Shown here one piece after another: positions 6,215 through 13,158 of a stretch of 13,227 nucleotides of DNA. The notes under the pieces are model-generated. The model saw only the letters and a program-made list of their open reading frames with translations. It did not search any database and was not told the DNA's origin. The DNA is taken from positions 1-13,227 of the forward strand of contig DMYZ01000161.1 of the NCBI GenBank assembly GCA_003483565.1, read 5' to 3'. Numbering within the stretch: position 1 is the first letter of the stretch; every line of letters starts with the position of its first letter. Position numbers and translations under genes: made by a program. The DNA is from Prevotella sp. GTDB lineage: Bacteria > Bacteroidota > Bacteroidia > Bacteroidales > Bacteroidaceae.

Positions 6215-7654
6215 TCAGAACTTGTCTATGTTATCCAGATAATATTTATAATAATCTTTTGGGTCAAGTCCATCCGGGAAGTATTCTCCCAGAATTGCTC
6301 TTACTTTGTCTTTATCGATTCCTATAGCTGTGTTGAGGAACATTTCAGAATGTTCTTTGTCATGAAGTCTTAAGGAGCATAATGCTACATAAGCCCATAG
6401 ATCACCCCATACAGCAGGTTTGATTTTTTCTTTGTTTAATTTGTCTATTAGCGTAGCACACAATTTATAGGCTGCCTTCACATAGCCGTTATCGTAATAG
6501 GCTAAAGCTATATGGTACATGGTTTCTACAGATTCATCCGTTGAAGAAGAAACGTTCAAAGCCTCCTGAAACAGTTTTTGCGATTCGTCTTTGTTATCTT
6601 CCATCAGTGCGACATGACCTTTCAGAATTAAAAGTTCTTTATTCTCCGGTTCCAGAGCTAAAGCCTTTTCTATATATTCATTTGCTGAAGGAAGATCTCC
6701 TAGAATACCATAATTGTAAGCCATTTGTTTATAGATTTCAATGATGTTCGGAGAATCATCATCAGCGATAGCCAATGCTTTCTTTAAATGGGAAATAGCT
6801 TCTTCATTACGTCCAAGAGCAGTAAAGGCAAATCCTTGAAACATATTTCCTGTTTCTTCCTCAGGTGCTAATTCTGCTACTTTCTTGTAATAAAGAAGTG
6901 CATCTTCATAATTATGTAAACTATAGAGCCCGTTGGCTTTATTAAGATATGCTTCCACGTCAGTGGGATCTATGGCTATAGAAAATTCACTGCTTGTGAT
7001 GGAATCACTGATCTCATTGCTAAGAAATTGTGCTGTTGCCAGTTTGTTCCAATGAGGAGTAGAATAAGGATCTTTATCCAATAGCTGGTTGTAGATTCTT
7101 TCACTTTCCTTGAAGTTGCCATTATTCAGTTCAATCTGGGCTTCAATCTCTTTATATTCTTCAGAATTTTTGTCCTTCGACCGTTTTAACCATTTCTCAG
7201 CATGTGCATAAAGTTCGTAATCTAAAAAGAGATTTGCGACATCAATACAGTAGTCATCTGTAATATCAACATCAGCCATTTTTTCTTCTAGATATTTTTC
7301 AGCACTTTTAATATGGTTGTCAACAATCATGATTTCCGCTATAAGGTAATAATAGTCAAGATCAGTCTTGTCACTGATCTGCATGGCATATTGCTTTGCC
7401 TCACTGCTGTCTTCGTTGACAAGTAAAGCATATCGCGAACGGAAGAGCAGAGGCTCGCTAACTCCAGGATATAGTGACATGGCATGATCACAAACTTCAA
7501 GTGCCTTTTCATTGTCGCCGATATACTGGTAATATTCTGCAATTTCTGTCAATTCATCTGCTTCAAGTATGATAGGCTCATTCTTTTTTATAGCTTCTTC
7601 GTACTCGTTGAGATTAGAGCGAAATGTATTGCTGTCGAAGTACTTTTCTTTCAA
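6215..7654 (-). CDS. TPR-repeat protein of unknown function, TTG start
   Basis: A 479-residue protein built almost wholly of tetratricopeptide repeats. About ten helical pairs can be followed from residue 35 to the end, for example EIAEYYQYIGDNEKALEVCD, AYLNKANGLYSLHNYEDALL, QGFAFTALGRNEEAISHLKK and MAYNYGILGDLPSANEYIEK. There is no signal peptide or membrane segment and it is acidic, so it should be a cytoplasmic protein-binding scaffold; its partner is unknown. The start appears to be TTG at 7654, 7 bases after the glnS stop. No in-frame ATG, GTG or TTG was seen over the 40 or so bases upstream, and the first internal methionine is only at about residue 63, after clear repeat structure has begun. 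The tight spacing suggests translational coupling to glnS, which could explain a weak start codon. dedA follows after 20 bases. Confidence 0.87.
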   Translation of the reverse strand: MKEKYFDSNTFRSNLNEYEEAIKKNEPIILEADELTEIAEYYQYIGDNEKALEVCDHAMSLYPGVSEPLLFRSRYALLVNEDSSEAKQYAMQISDKTDLDYYYLIAEIMIVDNHIKSAEKYLEEKMADVDITDDYCIDVANLFLDYELYAHAEKWLKRSKDKNSEEYKEIEAQIELNNGNFKESERIYNQLLDKDPYSTPHWNKLATAQFLSNEISDSITSSEFSIAIDPTDVEAYLNKANGLYSLHNYEDALLYYKKVAELAPEEETGNMFQGFAFTALGRNEEAISHLKKALAIADDDSPNIIEIYKQMAYNYGILGDLPSANEYIEKALALEPENKELLILKGHVALMEDNKDESQKLFQEALNVSSSTDESVETMYHIALAYYDNGYVKAAYKLCATLIDKLNKEKIKPAVWGDLWAYVALCSLRLHDKEHSEMFLNTAIGIDKDKVRAILGEYFPDGLDPKDYYKYYLDNIDKF

Positions 7655-7661
7655 TCTGCTT

Positions 7662-9395
7662 TTATTTACGATTGTTTTTATTCTGTTTCGCCCATGTATC
7701 TTTTAATCCGACAGTTTTATTGAATACTGGGTGTGCAGATGTTGAATCAGGGTCAGCCATGAAGTAACCAATGCGTTGAAACTGGAGATATTCACCGGCT
7801 TTTCTTTCTGCAGCATATTCTTCCACATAACAGTTGTCGTGTATGTGCAGGCTGTCTTTATTAAGAAGCTCATGGAAATCACGTTCATCTGCTGATGGAT
7901 TTTCCACACTGAAAAGACGGTCATATTCCCGAACATTTGCTTTTACGCAATGGTCGGCAGATACCCAGTGCAGGGTTCCCTTGACACGACGGTCTGCACC
8001 AGGCATACCGCTTCTGCTCTCTGGATCATATTCAGCCTGGATTTCATTGAGATTACCATTGGAATCCTTTGTGCATCCTGTACATTTTATAATGTAAGCG
8101 TTCTTAAGTCGAACTTCCTTGCCTGGAGTCATGCGAAAGAATTTCTTTGGTGCGTCTTCCATGAAGTCTGAGCGTTCAATCCAGAGATTTTTTGTAAAAA
8201 TAATGGAATGGCTGCCTGCTGCTTCATCTTCCGGATTATTGATAGCTGTCATTTCCTCTTCTTTGCCTTCTGGATAGTTGGTAATGATGAGCTTAACAGG
8301 ATCAAGGACTGCACTGACACGAGTTGCCTTTTTGTTAAGGTCATCGCGTACGGCAGCCTCAAGCAATGCAATATCATTGAGGGCTTCAAACTTTGTATAT
8401 CCTATAGAATGGATGAAATTACGGATACTTTCGGGGCTGTAGCCACGCCGCCGCATACCACATAAGGTCGGCATACGGGGATCGTCCCATCCATAGACAA
8501 GACCTTCATCAACGAGCGTATGAAGTTTACGTTTGCTCATGACGCTGTAAGTAAGATTCAGTCGATTGAATTCTATTTGTCGCGGACGATTATCGTGAAG
8601 TTTGTTGGCTGTGCCATTTTTTTCTTTAAGGAAGTCAATATACTTATCGTAGAGTGGACGATGAGGTACGAATTCCAAGGTACAAATGGAGTGGGTGACT
8701 CCTTCGAAATAGTCACTTTGACCATGGGCAAAATCATACATTGGATAGCAATGCCATTTTGTGCCTGTACGGTGGTGAGGAGTCTGGATAATACGATACA
8801 TGATAGGATCACGAAAGTGCATGTTATCACTAGACATGTCAAGTTTTGCACGCAGGACCATGCTGCCTTCGACAGCTTCAGGAGTATTCATCTGATTGAA
8901 GAGATGGAGGCTTTCTTCTATGGGACGTTCGCGGAAAGGACTAGGAGACCCTGGTGTTGTTGGCGTTCCCTTCTGTTCTGCAATTTGTTCTGCGGTTTGT
9001 TCATCAATGTAAGCATGGCCGTTTTTGATCATCCAGATGGCGAAATCCCAAAGTTTGTCAAAGTAATCGGACGCATAAAAGATATTTCCCCATTTGAAAC
9101 CGAGCCACTTGATATCATTAAGAATATTTTCTACATATTCGTTGCTTTCCTTGCTTGGGTTGGTATCATCAAACCTAAGGTTACATATGCCATGATATCT
9201 TTCTGCAATACCAAAGTTCATGCAGATTGCCTTGGCATGACCAATATGCAGATAGCCGTTAGGCTCTGGTGGAAAACGAGTTTGAATTCTTCCACCATTC
9301 TTGCCTGCAGCGAGGTCTTCCTCGACAAACTGCTCAACGAAGCTGATACTTTTTTCTTCGTTATTTTCTTTTTCTTTAATTGCCATAGTTTTCAT
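7662..9395 (-). CDS. glnS: Glutamine--tRNA ligase
   Basis: Class I aminoacyl-tRNA synthetase that charges tRNA-Gln with glutamine. From ATG 9395 it has 577 residues, close to the E. coli length of about 554. The HIGH signature is in PPEPNGYLHIGHAKA (HIGH at residues 50-53). The KMSKS counterpart is VMSKRKL near residue 286, typical of GlnRS, and WDDPRMPTLCGMRRRGY follows, also diagnostic. The C-terminal half carries the anticodon-binding beta barrels (from about residue 350, AVLDPVKLIITNYPEG onward). The frame extends two codons further to a TTG at 9401; I prefer the ATG at 9395, and the ATG at 9386 is also possible. The first 30 residues are a charged lysine/glutamate extension. A strong promoter lies about 60 bases upstream. 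It heads an operon with a TPR protein and a DedA protein. Confidence 0.97.
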   Translation of the reverse strand: MKTMAIKEKENNEEKSISFVEQFVEEDLAAGKNGGRIQTRFPPEPNGYLHIGHAKAICMNFGIAERYHGICNLRFDDTNPSKESNEYVENILNDIKWLGFKWGNIFYASDYFDKLWDFAIWMIKNGHAYIDEQTAEQIAEQKGTPTTPGSPSPFRERPIEESLHLFNQMNTPEAVEGSMVLRAKLDMSSDNMHFRDPIMYRIIQTPHHRTGTKWHCYPMYDFAHGQSDYFEGVTHSICTLEFVPHRPLYDKYIDFLKEKNGTANKLHDNRPRQIEFNRLNLTYSVMSKRKLHTLVDEGLVYGWDDPRMPTLCGMRRRGYSPESIRNFIHSIGYTKFEALNDIALLEAAVRDDLNKKATRVSAVLDPVKLIITNYPEGKEEEMTAINNPEDEAAGSHSIIFTKNLWIERSDFMEDAPKKFFRMTPGKEVRLKNAYIIKCTGCTKDSNGNLNEIQAEYDPESRSGMPGADRRVKGTLHWVSADHCVKANVREYDRLFSVENPSADERDFHELLNKDSLHIHDNCYVEEYAAERKAGEYLQFQRIGYFMADPDSTSAHPVFNKTVGLKDTWAKQNKNNRK

Positions 9396-9456
9396 TTTCA
9401 AAGGAAAAAATATTTGTAATATTCTATTTCCTATGTATTTAATTTTGTTTTGTATG

Positions 9457-9488
9457 CAAAGATAGTAAAAAACTCAATAACTATCAAA
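9457..9488 (-). promoter_or_regulatory. glnS operon promoter
   Basis: Read on the minus strand, TTTG (9488-9485) is followed by 20 bases and then TATCTTTG (9464-9457), an essentially perfect match to TTTG-N19-21-TAnnTTTG. Transcription would start near 9450-9453, giving a leader of about 55 bases to the ATG at 9395. Confidence 0.82.
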
Positions 9489-9564
9489 ACAGTTGGTATG
9501 AAATATGTAAAAATGATTAGTTTTGAAGTTAAATTCTTGTCATTAGGGAAAATAGATGCTTCTT

Positions 9565-9658
9565 AAAAACGAGAAATGTCTCCCTCTTCGCAGAGGGAGA
9601 CATTCTTTTCAATAGGTATTAGTTTCCTTAAAGGTAAAAAGATTGTATTTAGGATAAC
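9565..9658 (-). ncRNA. Candidate small RNA or attenuated leader upstream of glnS
   Basis: Inference from layout only. A near-consensus promoter at 9663-9694 would start a minus-strand transcript near 9656-9659. After about 50 unpaired, A/T-rich bases it would run into the 13-bp hairpin at 9604-9575, followed by a U-rich stretch (TTTCTCGTTTTT), and stop near 9565: a transcript of about 90 bases with a 3' terminator hairpin. If transcription reads through, the same RNA becomes a leader of about 260 bases for glnS. No known RNA family is recognised. Confidence 0.3.
9575..9604. terminator. Strong hairpin, probable terminator
   Basis: A perfect 13-bp stem pairs AATGTCTCCCTCT (9575-9587) with AGAGGGAGACATT (9592-9604) around a TCGC loop. 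On the minus strand it is followed by TTTCTCGTTTTT, and on the plus strand by CTTTTC; neither is an ideal U-run. It could terminate mltG read-through or a short transcript from the promoter at 9663-9694. A member of a dispersed repeat family is an alternative. Confidence 0.65.
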
Positions 9659-9662
9659 TTTG

Positions 9663-9694
9663 CAAAGATAAATCTTTTTGATTTTCTGTGCAAA
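9663..9694 (-). promoter_or_regulatory. Second minus-strand promoter in the mltG-glnS gap
   Basis: On the minus strand TTTG (9694-9691), 20 bases, then TATCTTTG (9670-9663): the same architecture and the same -7 sequence as the glnS promoter. No gene starts just downstream; the next is glnS, 268 bases away, with its own promoter. The -7 box overlaps an inverted repeat AAAGAT-AA-ATCTTT (9664-9677) that could serve as a binding site. Confidence 0.6.
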
Positions 9695-9777
9695 TTCTTT
9701 CCTATGTTTAAAAACATATAAAGAGGTTATTTTACATCTTTTTTAAGAAAACTTAATATCTATAGTATATTCATAAT

Positions 9778-10824
9778 CTATTTAATGCCTCTTTCATTTA
9801 ATGCCTTGGCATATTTTGCTGCATTTTTAAGATGCTCTTCATAAGTGCGGGCAAAATTATGGGTACCACTGAAGTCTTCTTTTGCGCACATGTAAAGATA
9901 GTCATGATGCACGTGGTTGAGAACAGCATCTATACCCGCTACGGTTGGAATGCGAATTGGACCGGGAGGAAGTCCTGGGTTCTTATAGGTGTTATAAGGA
10001 CTCTTGATAGATAGGAGGTTGTTGTATATACGTTTTAAGTCGAAGCGTTTCCATGCAAATTTAATAGTTGGATCTGCCTGAAGGGGCATTCCTTCTGGAT
10101 ATTTGGCACTACGAAACATAAGTCGATTATAATACATTCCAGCAATCATCGGCTTTTCTTTATCGTTTGCTGTTTCTTCATCTACAATACTTGCCAGCGT
10201 AATTACTTCATTAGGAGTGAGATGCATGTTTTTAGCTTTCTCAGAACGCGAGAAGTTCCAGAACTTATTACTTTCTTTTTTCATGCGATCCATGAAAGTA
10301 CTTATGCTGCTGTTCCAATAGATGTCATAGGTGTCTGGAATAAATATGCATGCAATTGTAGTTGTGTCGTAACCATATCTCTCGCAAAAAGACTCGTTAG
10401 TCAGTGAATCATAAAGATTTTCTTCATCTATGATCGTCTTTTGAGCAATGGCAGCTGCCAAATCACCGATAGTACGAACGGAAGGAACAGTCAGGTTAAC
10501 CGGGCTTTGCATACCATTTTTTAAATGGTGGAATAATTTGAATGCTCCCATTCCTGGTTTAATAGCGTATCTGCCTGTACGGATATGCTGTGCATAATTA
10601 CTATGGCGGACAAGAATCTTGAATCCTTGCATACAATGATTTACGGAGACAGAATCTAACTTAGCATAAACTGAATCTATATTGTCATTGTTGTCAATAT
10701 AAATGTAAGTTGTTTCTTTCTTAACAGACATTCCTGCAAAGAAATAGAAATACAGTAAACCTATAATAATCAGAAGGCACACTCCTGCACCTGTGATATA
10801 TTTCTTACAAGTTGTTGATTTCAT
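9778..10824 (-). CDS. mltG: Endolytic murein transglycosylase MltG (YceG-like)
   Basis: Inner membrane lytic transglycosylase that cuts nascent peptidoglycan strands and helps set glycan length. From ATG 10824 it has 348 residues, in the usual family range. A single membrane span (about residues 10-31, ending FYFFAGM) follows a short basic cytoplasmic start. A LysM-like region then leads to the YceG domain: TVPSVRTIGDLA, FIPDTYDIYW, LASIVDEETANDKEKPMIAGMYYNRL with the conserved glutamate of the ET pair (E217) as likely catalytic residue, MPLQADPTIKFA, and SPYNTYKNPGLPPGPI. The frame extends nine codons further to a TTG at 10851, but that TTG lies inside the -7 box TATCTTTG (10849-10856) and cannot be the start of an RNA made from it, so I use the ATG. 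It is transcribed away from the HAD phosphatase gene. Confidence 0.95.
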   Translation of the reverse strand: MKSTTCKKYITGAGVCLLIIIGLLYFYFFAGMSVKKETTYIYIDNNDNIDSVYAKLDSVSVNHCMQGFKILVRHSNYAQHIRTGRYAIKPGMGAFKLFHHLKNGMQSPVNLTVPSVRTIGDLAAAIAQKTIIDEENLYDSLTNESFCERYGYDTTTIACIFIPDTYDIYWNSSISTFMDRMKKESNKFWNFSRSEKAKNMHLTPNEVITLASIVDEETANDKEKPMIAGMYYNRLMFRSAKYPEGMPLQADPTIKFAWKRFDLKRIYNNLLSIKSPYNTYKNPGLPPGPIRIPTVAGIDAVLNHVHHDYLYMCAKEDFSGTHNFARTYEEHLKNAAKYAKALNERGIK

Positions 10825-10848
10825 TTTAATGTTTTTTTTTAAATGCTG

Positions 10849-10856
10849 CAAAGATA
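10849..10856 (-). promoter_or_regulatory. -7 box of mltG (TATCTTTG)
   Basis: Minus-strand TATCTTTG (10856-10849) matches TAnnTTTG and lies 24 bases before the ATG at 10824. No clear -33 TTTG is seen at the expected distance. It rules out the upstream TTG at 10851 as translation start, since that TTG is part of the box. Confidence 0.65.
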
Positions 10857-10924
10857 CAAATTAATAGGATAACTTCATCATGAAAAAAGGAAAATATGGT
10901 GAGGGGTTAAAAAATAATTAATTT

Positions 10925-10957
10925 TTTGTTTGATTCCATATTGTTAATGTACTTTTG
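10925..10957 (+). promoter_or_regulatory. Promoter of the HAD phosphatase gene
   Basis: TTTG (10925-10928), 21 bases, then TACTTTTG (10950-10957) fits the Bacteroidota pattern; a second TTTG (10929-10932) would give a 17-base spacer. The start of transcription near 10961 leaves a leader of about 20 bases before the ATG at 10981. Confidence 0.7.
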
Positions 10958-10980
10958 CAGAATAATAATATGGTAAAAAG

Positions 10981-11622
10981 ATGAAAGAATATTCTACGTA
11001 TATTTTTGATTTGGATGGGACACTCCTAAATTCATTGTTGGATTTGCAATTAAGTTGCAACTATGCCTTGGTGCAGAGTGGAATGCCGGAGCGGACTTAT
11101 GATGAAGTAAAAATGTTTGTGGGCAATGGGGTTAAAAAATTAATGGAGCGTGCTATTCCTGCAGGGCTGGAAAATCCTATGTTTGATGAAACGTATACTA
11201 CGTTCCGACAGTACTATATGAAACACTGTTTGGATCATACATGTCCTTATCCTGGTATTGAGAATTTGCTGAGGAGGTTGAAAATGAAACATAAAAATAT
11301 TGCGGTCGTAAGTAATAAATTCTATGCAGCTACGCAAGATCTTTGTTATCATTTCTTTCCTGATACTGTAAGCGTTGCCATAGGGGAACGTGACAATATT
11401 CATAAAAAACCAGCTCCGGATACTGTTATAGAAGCATTGCGTCAATTAAAAACGACTAAAGAGGATGCCGTATATATTGGTGATAGTGATGTCGATATAA
11501 GTACGGCAAAAAATTGTGATATGCCTTGTATTAGTGTTCTTTGGGGATTTCGCGATAAGAAGTTTCTTCTCGCTCATGATGCGAAAATATTTGCCCGCAC
11601 ACCGGATGATATATTCGTTTAA
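10981..11622 (+). CDS. HAD family hydrolase, phosphoglycolate phosphatase type
   Basis: A 213-residue haloacid dehalogenase superfamily phosphatase with a helical cap inserted after motif I (subfamily I). The four motifs are all present: DLDGT with nucleophile D10 and D12; SNK with S111; the lysine K143 in KKPAPD; and GDSDVDI with D168 and D172 for magnesium binding. This set, with the opening YIFDLDGTLLNS and the helical cap, is closest to Gph phosphoglycolate phosphatases, but pyrophosphatases (PpaX) and beta-phosphoglucomutase-like enzymes share it, so the substrate is uncertain. It is cytoplasmic. It stands alone: its own promoter lies just upstream, divergent from mltG, and it converges on a TolC-type gene across a hairpin. 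Confidence 0.92.
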   Translation: MKEYSTYIFDLDGTLLNSLLDLQLSCNYALVQSGMPERTYDEVKMFVGNGVKKLMERAIPAGLENPMFDETYTTFRQYYMKHCLDHTCPYPGIENLLRRLKMKHKNIAVVSNKFYAATQDLCYHFFPDTVSVAIGERDNIHKKPAPDTVIEALRQLKTTKEDAVYIGDSDVDISTAKNCDMPCISVLWGFRDKKFLLAHDAKIFARTPDDIFV

Positions 11623-11631
11623 TATGGAAAG

Positions 11632-11667
11632 GCCATATCCTTGTTCCTTGAGAACATGGGATATGGC
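11632..11667. terminator. Hairpin between the converging HAD and tolC-type genes
   Basis: GCCATATCC (11632-11640) pairs with GGATATGGC (11659-11667), 9 bp. Above a T-G wobble and a one-base bulge, TTGTTC (11641-11646 region) pairs with GAACA (11652-11656) around a 5-base loop. It begins 10 bases after the HAD stop and ends 14 bases before the tolC stop codon, as expected of a shared terminator, though neither flank has a long U-run. Confidence 0.7.
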
Positions 11668-11680
11668 ATAGCTGAATATT

Positions 11681-13024
11681 CTATTTAATTAGAGTCCCAT
11701 TTTGATAGAAGTTTAACATTTCAAGGTTATATATGGTAAGGTATTTGCTTTGGAGCTCATTTTGCTCAGAAGTGAGAAGATTACTCTTTCCTGTACGGAG
11801 TTCAGAAACATTTTTCAAGCCAACTTTGAACTGTTCACTGAGAAGCTCATAACTTGTCTTAGCACTTGATGTACTTATTTGAGCGGCCTTGTATTGGTTC
11901 TGGTTTGTTGTTGCCTGCAGCCAGTAGTTCTCAATGGTTGAATATAGCGTTGTCTGTTCATTTTTCAGATCAAGGATGCTTTCGTTACGAGCGATAATTG
12001 CTTTGTTATAAGCTGTTTTTTTTGCACGATTGTCAAAAATAGGAACACTTACCGTAATACCGGCACCGACATTCATGTTCGTTTTCAACTGACGTGACCA
12101 GTTTAGTGTATTCATGGTTGTCGTGCTGGTGGAAATACCTGCATTAGCACTTATTGTTGGAAGATTTTTAGCCTTGGCAATCTGAATGTTCAAATCTCCT
12201 TGATTAATAGCATTCTGATAACTTTTAATCTCTGGCCGATTATCAAGTGCTGCGGCGTAAATTCCATTTAGGGCTGGAATAGTTCCAAGAGCCTGTGCAT
12301 CCGACATTGTTGGAATAACAATGTCGAAAGGATCATCATTAGCAATTTGAAGAAGTTGCTTTAACTGTCGTTTATAGTTTCTTGTATTACTTTCTGCAGA
12401 TACTACATTATATTGGTCCTGAGCTGTTTGCGCCTCAAGTTGGGCAACATCAGCTTTACTCATTTTACCTATAACATACATCTCTTTACCGCGAGTTTCA
12501 TTCTCCTGACTTATCTTTAGATTTTCCTTGTTGACGTTGATAGCTTCGGTAGAATAGAGAATTTGAATATAGAATTGGGCAATCTGTTCTTGAATGGACT
12601 GGGCTGTAGTCATAGAGTCAATGGAAGCTTTTTCTGCAATAAGTTGATTTAGTTTAATTGTGTTCTTATTGCGGTTACCGTTCCATATTGTCCAAGAACC
12701 ATTTATCCCATAAGATCCGTTGTAAGAAACCTTAGCGATAGATGCTCTGGAATAGCCGTCACTGCTGACAATGCCGCTTTCCACCCATGGGGTATAGGCC
12801 AAATTTTGATTTGTAGAGGCACTCAGCGAAGGAAGAAGCTGAGCTTTAGATTCCAAGACATCTTCATTAGCACTTAGTCTTTGCAAATGATTTTTTTGAA
12901 TTGTGATGTTGTTTTGCAAAGCGTAGTTAATGCAATCCTGAAGAGACCACTGCTTAGCTTGTGCCATCATGGGCACTGCCAGCATAGAGAGGGCATATAT
13001 CCCCTTAATCCAATTTTTACTCAT
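11681..13024 (-). CDS. TolC family outer membrane efflux protein
   Basis: Outer membrane channel subunit of a tripartite efflux or secretion system, 447 residues, the usual length. A signal peptide is clear: basic start MSKNWIKG, a hydrophobic core, and a cleavage site after residue 23 (AQA before KQW). The mature protein begins WSLQDCINYALQNN, the typical opening of the family. It shows the two-fold repeat of outer membrane efflux domains: long alpha-helical coiled segments (about 130-210 and 330-420) alternating with strand segments (SLSASTNQNL and NVGAGITVSVPIFDNRAKK, the latter the recurrent PIFD motif). The partner pump and membrane fusion genes are not in the window, so the substrate is unknown. 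No consensus promoter is visible in the 134 bases upstream. The gene lies downstream of ribE and converges on the HAD gene. Confidence 0.93.
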   Translation of the reverse strand: MSKNWIKGIYALSMLAVPMMAQAKQWSLQDCINYALQNNITIQKNHLQRLSANEDVLESKAQLLPSLSASTNQNLAYTPWVESGIVSSDGYSRASIAKVSYNGSYGINGSWTIWNGNRNKNTIKLNQLIAEKASIDSMTTAQSIQEQIAQFYIQILYSTEAINVNKENLKISQENETRGKEMYVIGKMSKADVAQLEAQTAQDQYNVVSAESNTRNYKRQLKQLLQIANDDPFDIVIPTMSDAQALGTIPALNGIYAAALDNRPEIKSYQNAINQGDLNIQIAKAKNLPTISANAGISTSTTTMNTLNWSRQLKTNMNVGAGITVSVPIFDNRAKKTAYNKAIIARNESILDLKNEQTTLYSTIENYWLQATTNQNQYKAAQISTSSAKTSYELLSEQFKVGLKNVSELRTGKSNLLTSEQNELQSKYLTIYNLEMLNFYQNGTLIK

Positions 13025-13122
13025 TTATTTATCTCTTATAAATATTACTTTTTCTTGTTAGATGCATTTCCATAAGTACAATTATTAGGTAAAAAACGAT
13101 TTATAATTCTTTAGAGTAAATT

Positions 13123-13158
13123 TATCCCAGTTTCTCTTAGAGAAAAACCGGGATATTT
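13123..13158. terminator. Imperfect hairpin between ribE and the tolC-type gene
   Basis: TATCCC (13123-13128) pairs with GGGATA (13150-13155). After an A-C mismatch and a G-C pair, a two-base bulge precedes TTTCTC (13131-13136) pairing with GAGAAA (13140-13145). It directly follows the ribE stop, so it probably ends that gene, but the good T-run (TTTTT, 13156-13160) is on the plus strand, where no gene is seen. Confidence 0.5.

Larger units (their letters stand above)
9396..9777. other. Intergenic region between mltG and glnS
   Basis: This 382-base AT-rich gap lies between two minus-strand genes and holds no supported protein gene. From right to left it contains: an AT-rich stretch after mltG with only a weak TATGTTT/AAACATA inverted repeat (near 9704-9721); a near-consensus minus-strand promoter (9663-9694); about 50 unstructured bases; a strong hairpin (9575-9604); and the glnS promoter (9457-9488). 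The arrangement is compatible with a small RNA gene. Confidence 0.8.

Noticed and set aside
8520..9419. A 299-codon open frame on the plus strand, antisense to glnS
   Set aside because: It lies wholly over the 5' half of a clearly real glnS in the opposite strand, its translation shows no domain or motif, and its composition is cysteine- and phenylalanine-rich as expected of a shadow frame.
9440..9447. A plus-strand TAATTTTG matching the -7 consensus, upstream of the glnS promoter
   Set aside because: The region is very AT-rich, the nearest TTTG gives a 23-base spacer, outside the usual range, and no plus-strand gene follows.
9529..9603. A 24-codon minus-strand frame starting with an ATG inside the hairpin at 9575-9604
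   Set aside because: The start codon would be buried in a perfect 13-bp stem, the product has no recognisable feature, and short frames like this occur by chance. The region is better explained as a non-coding hairpin.
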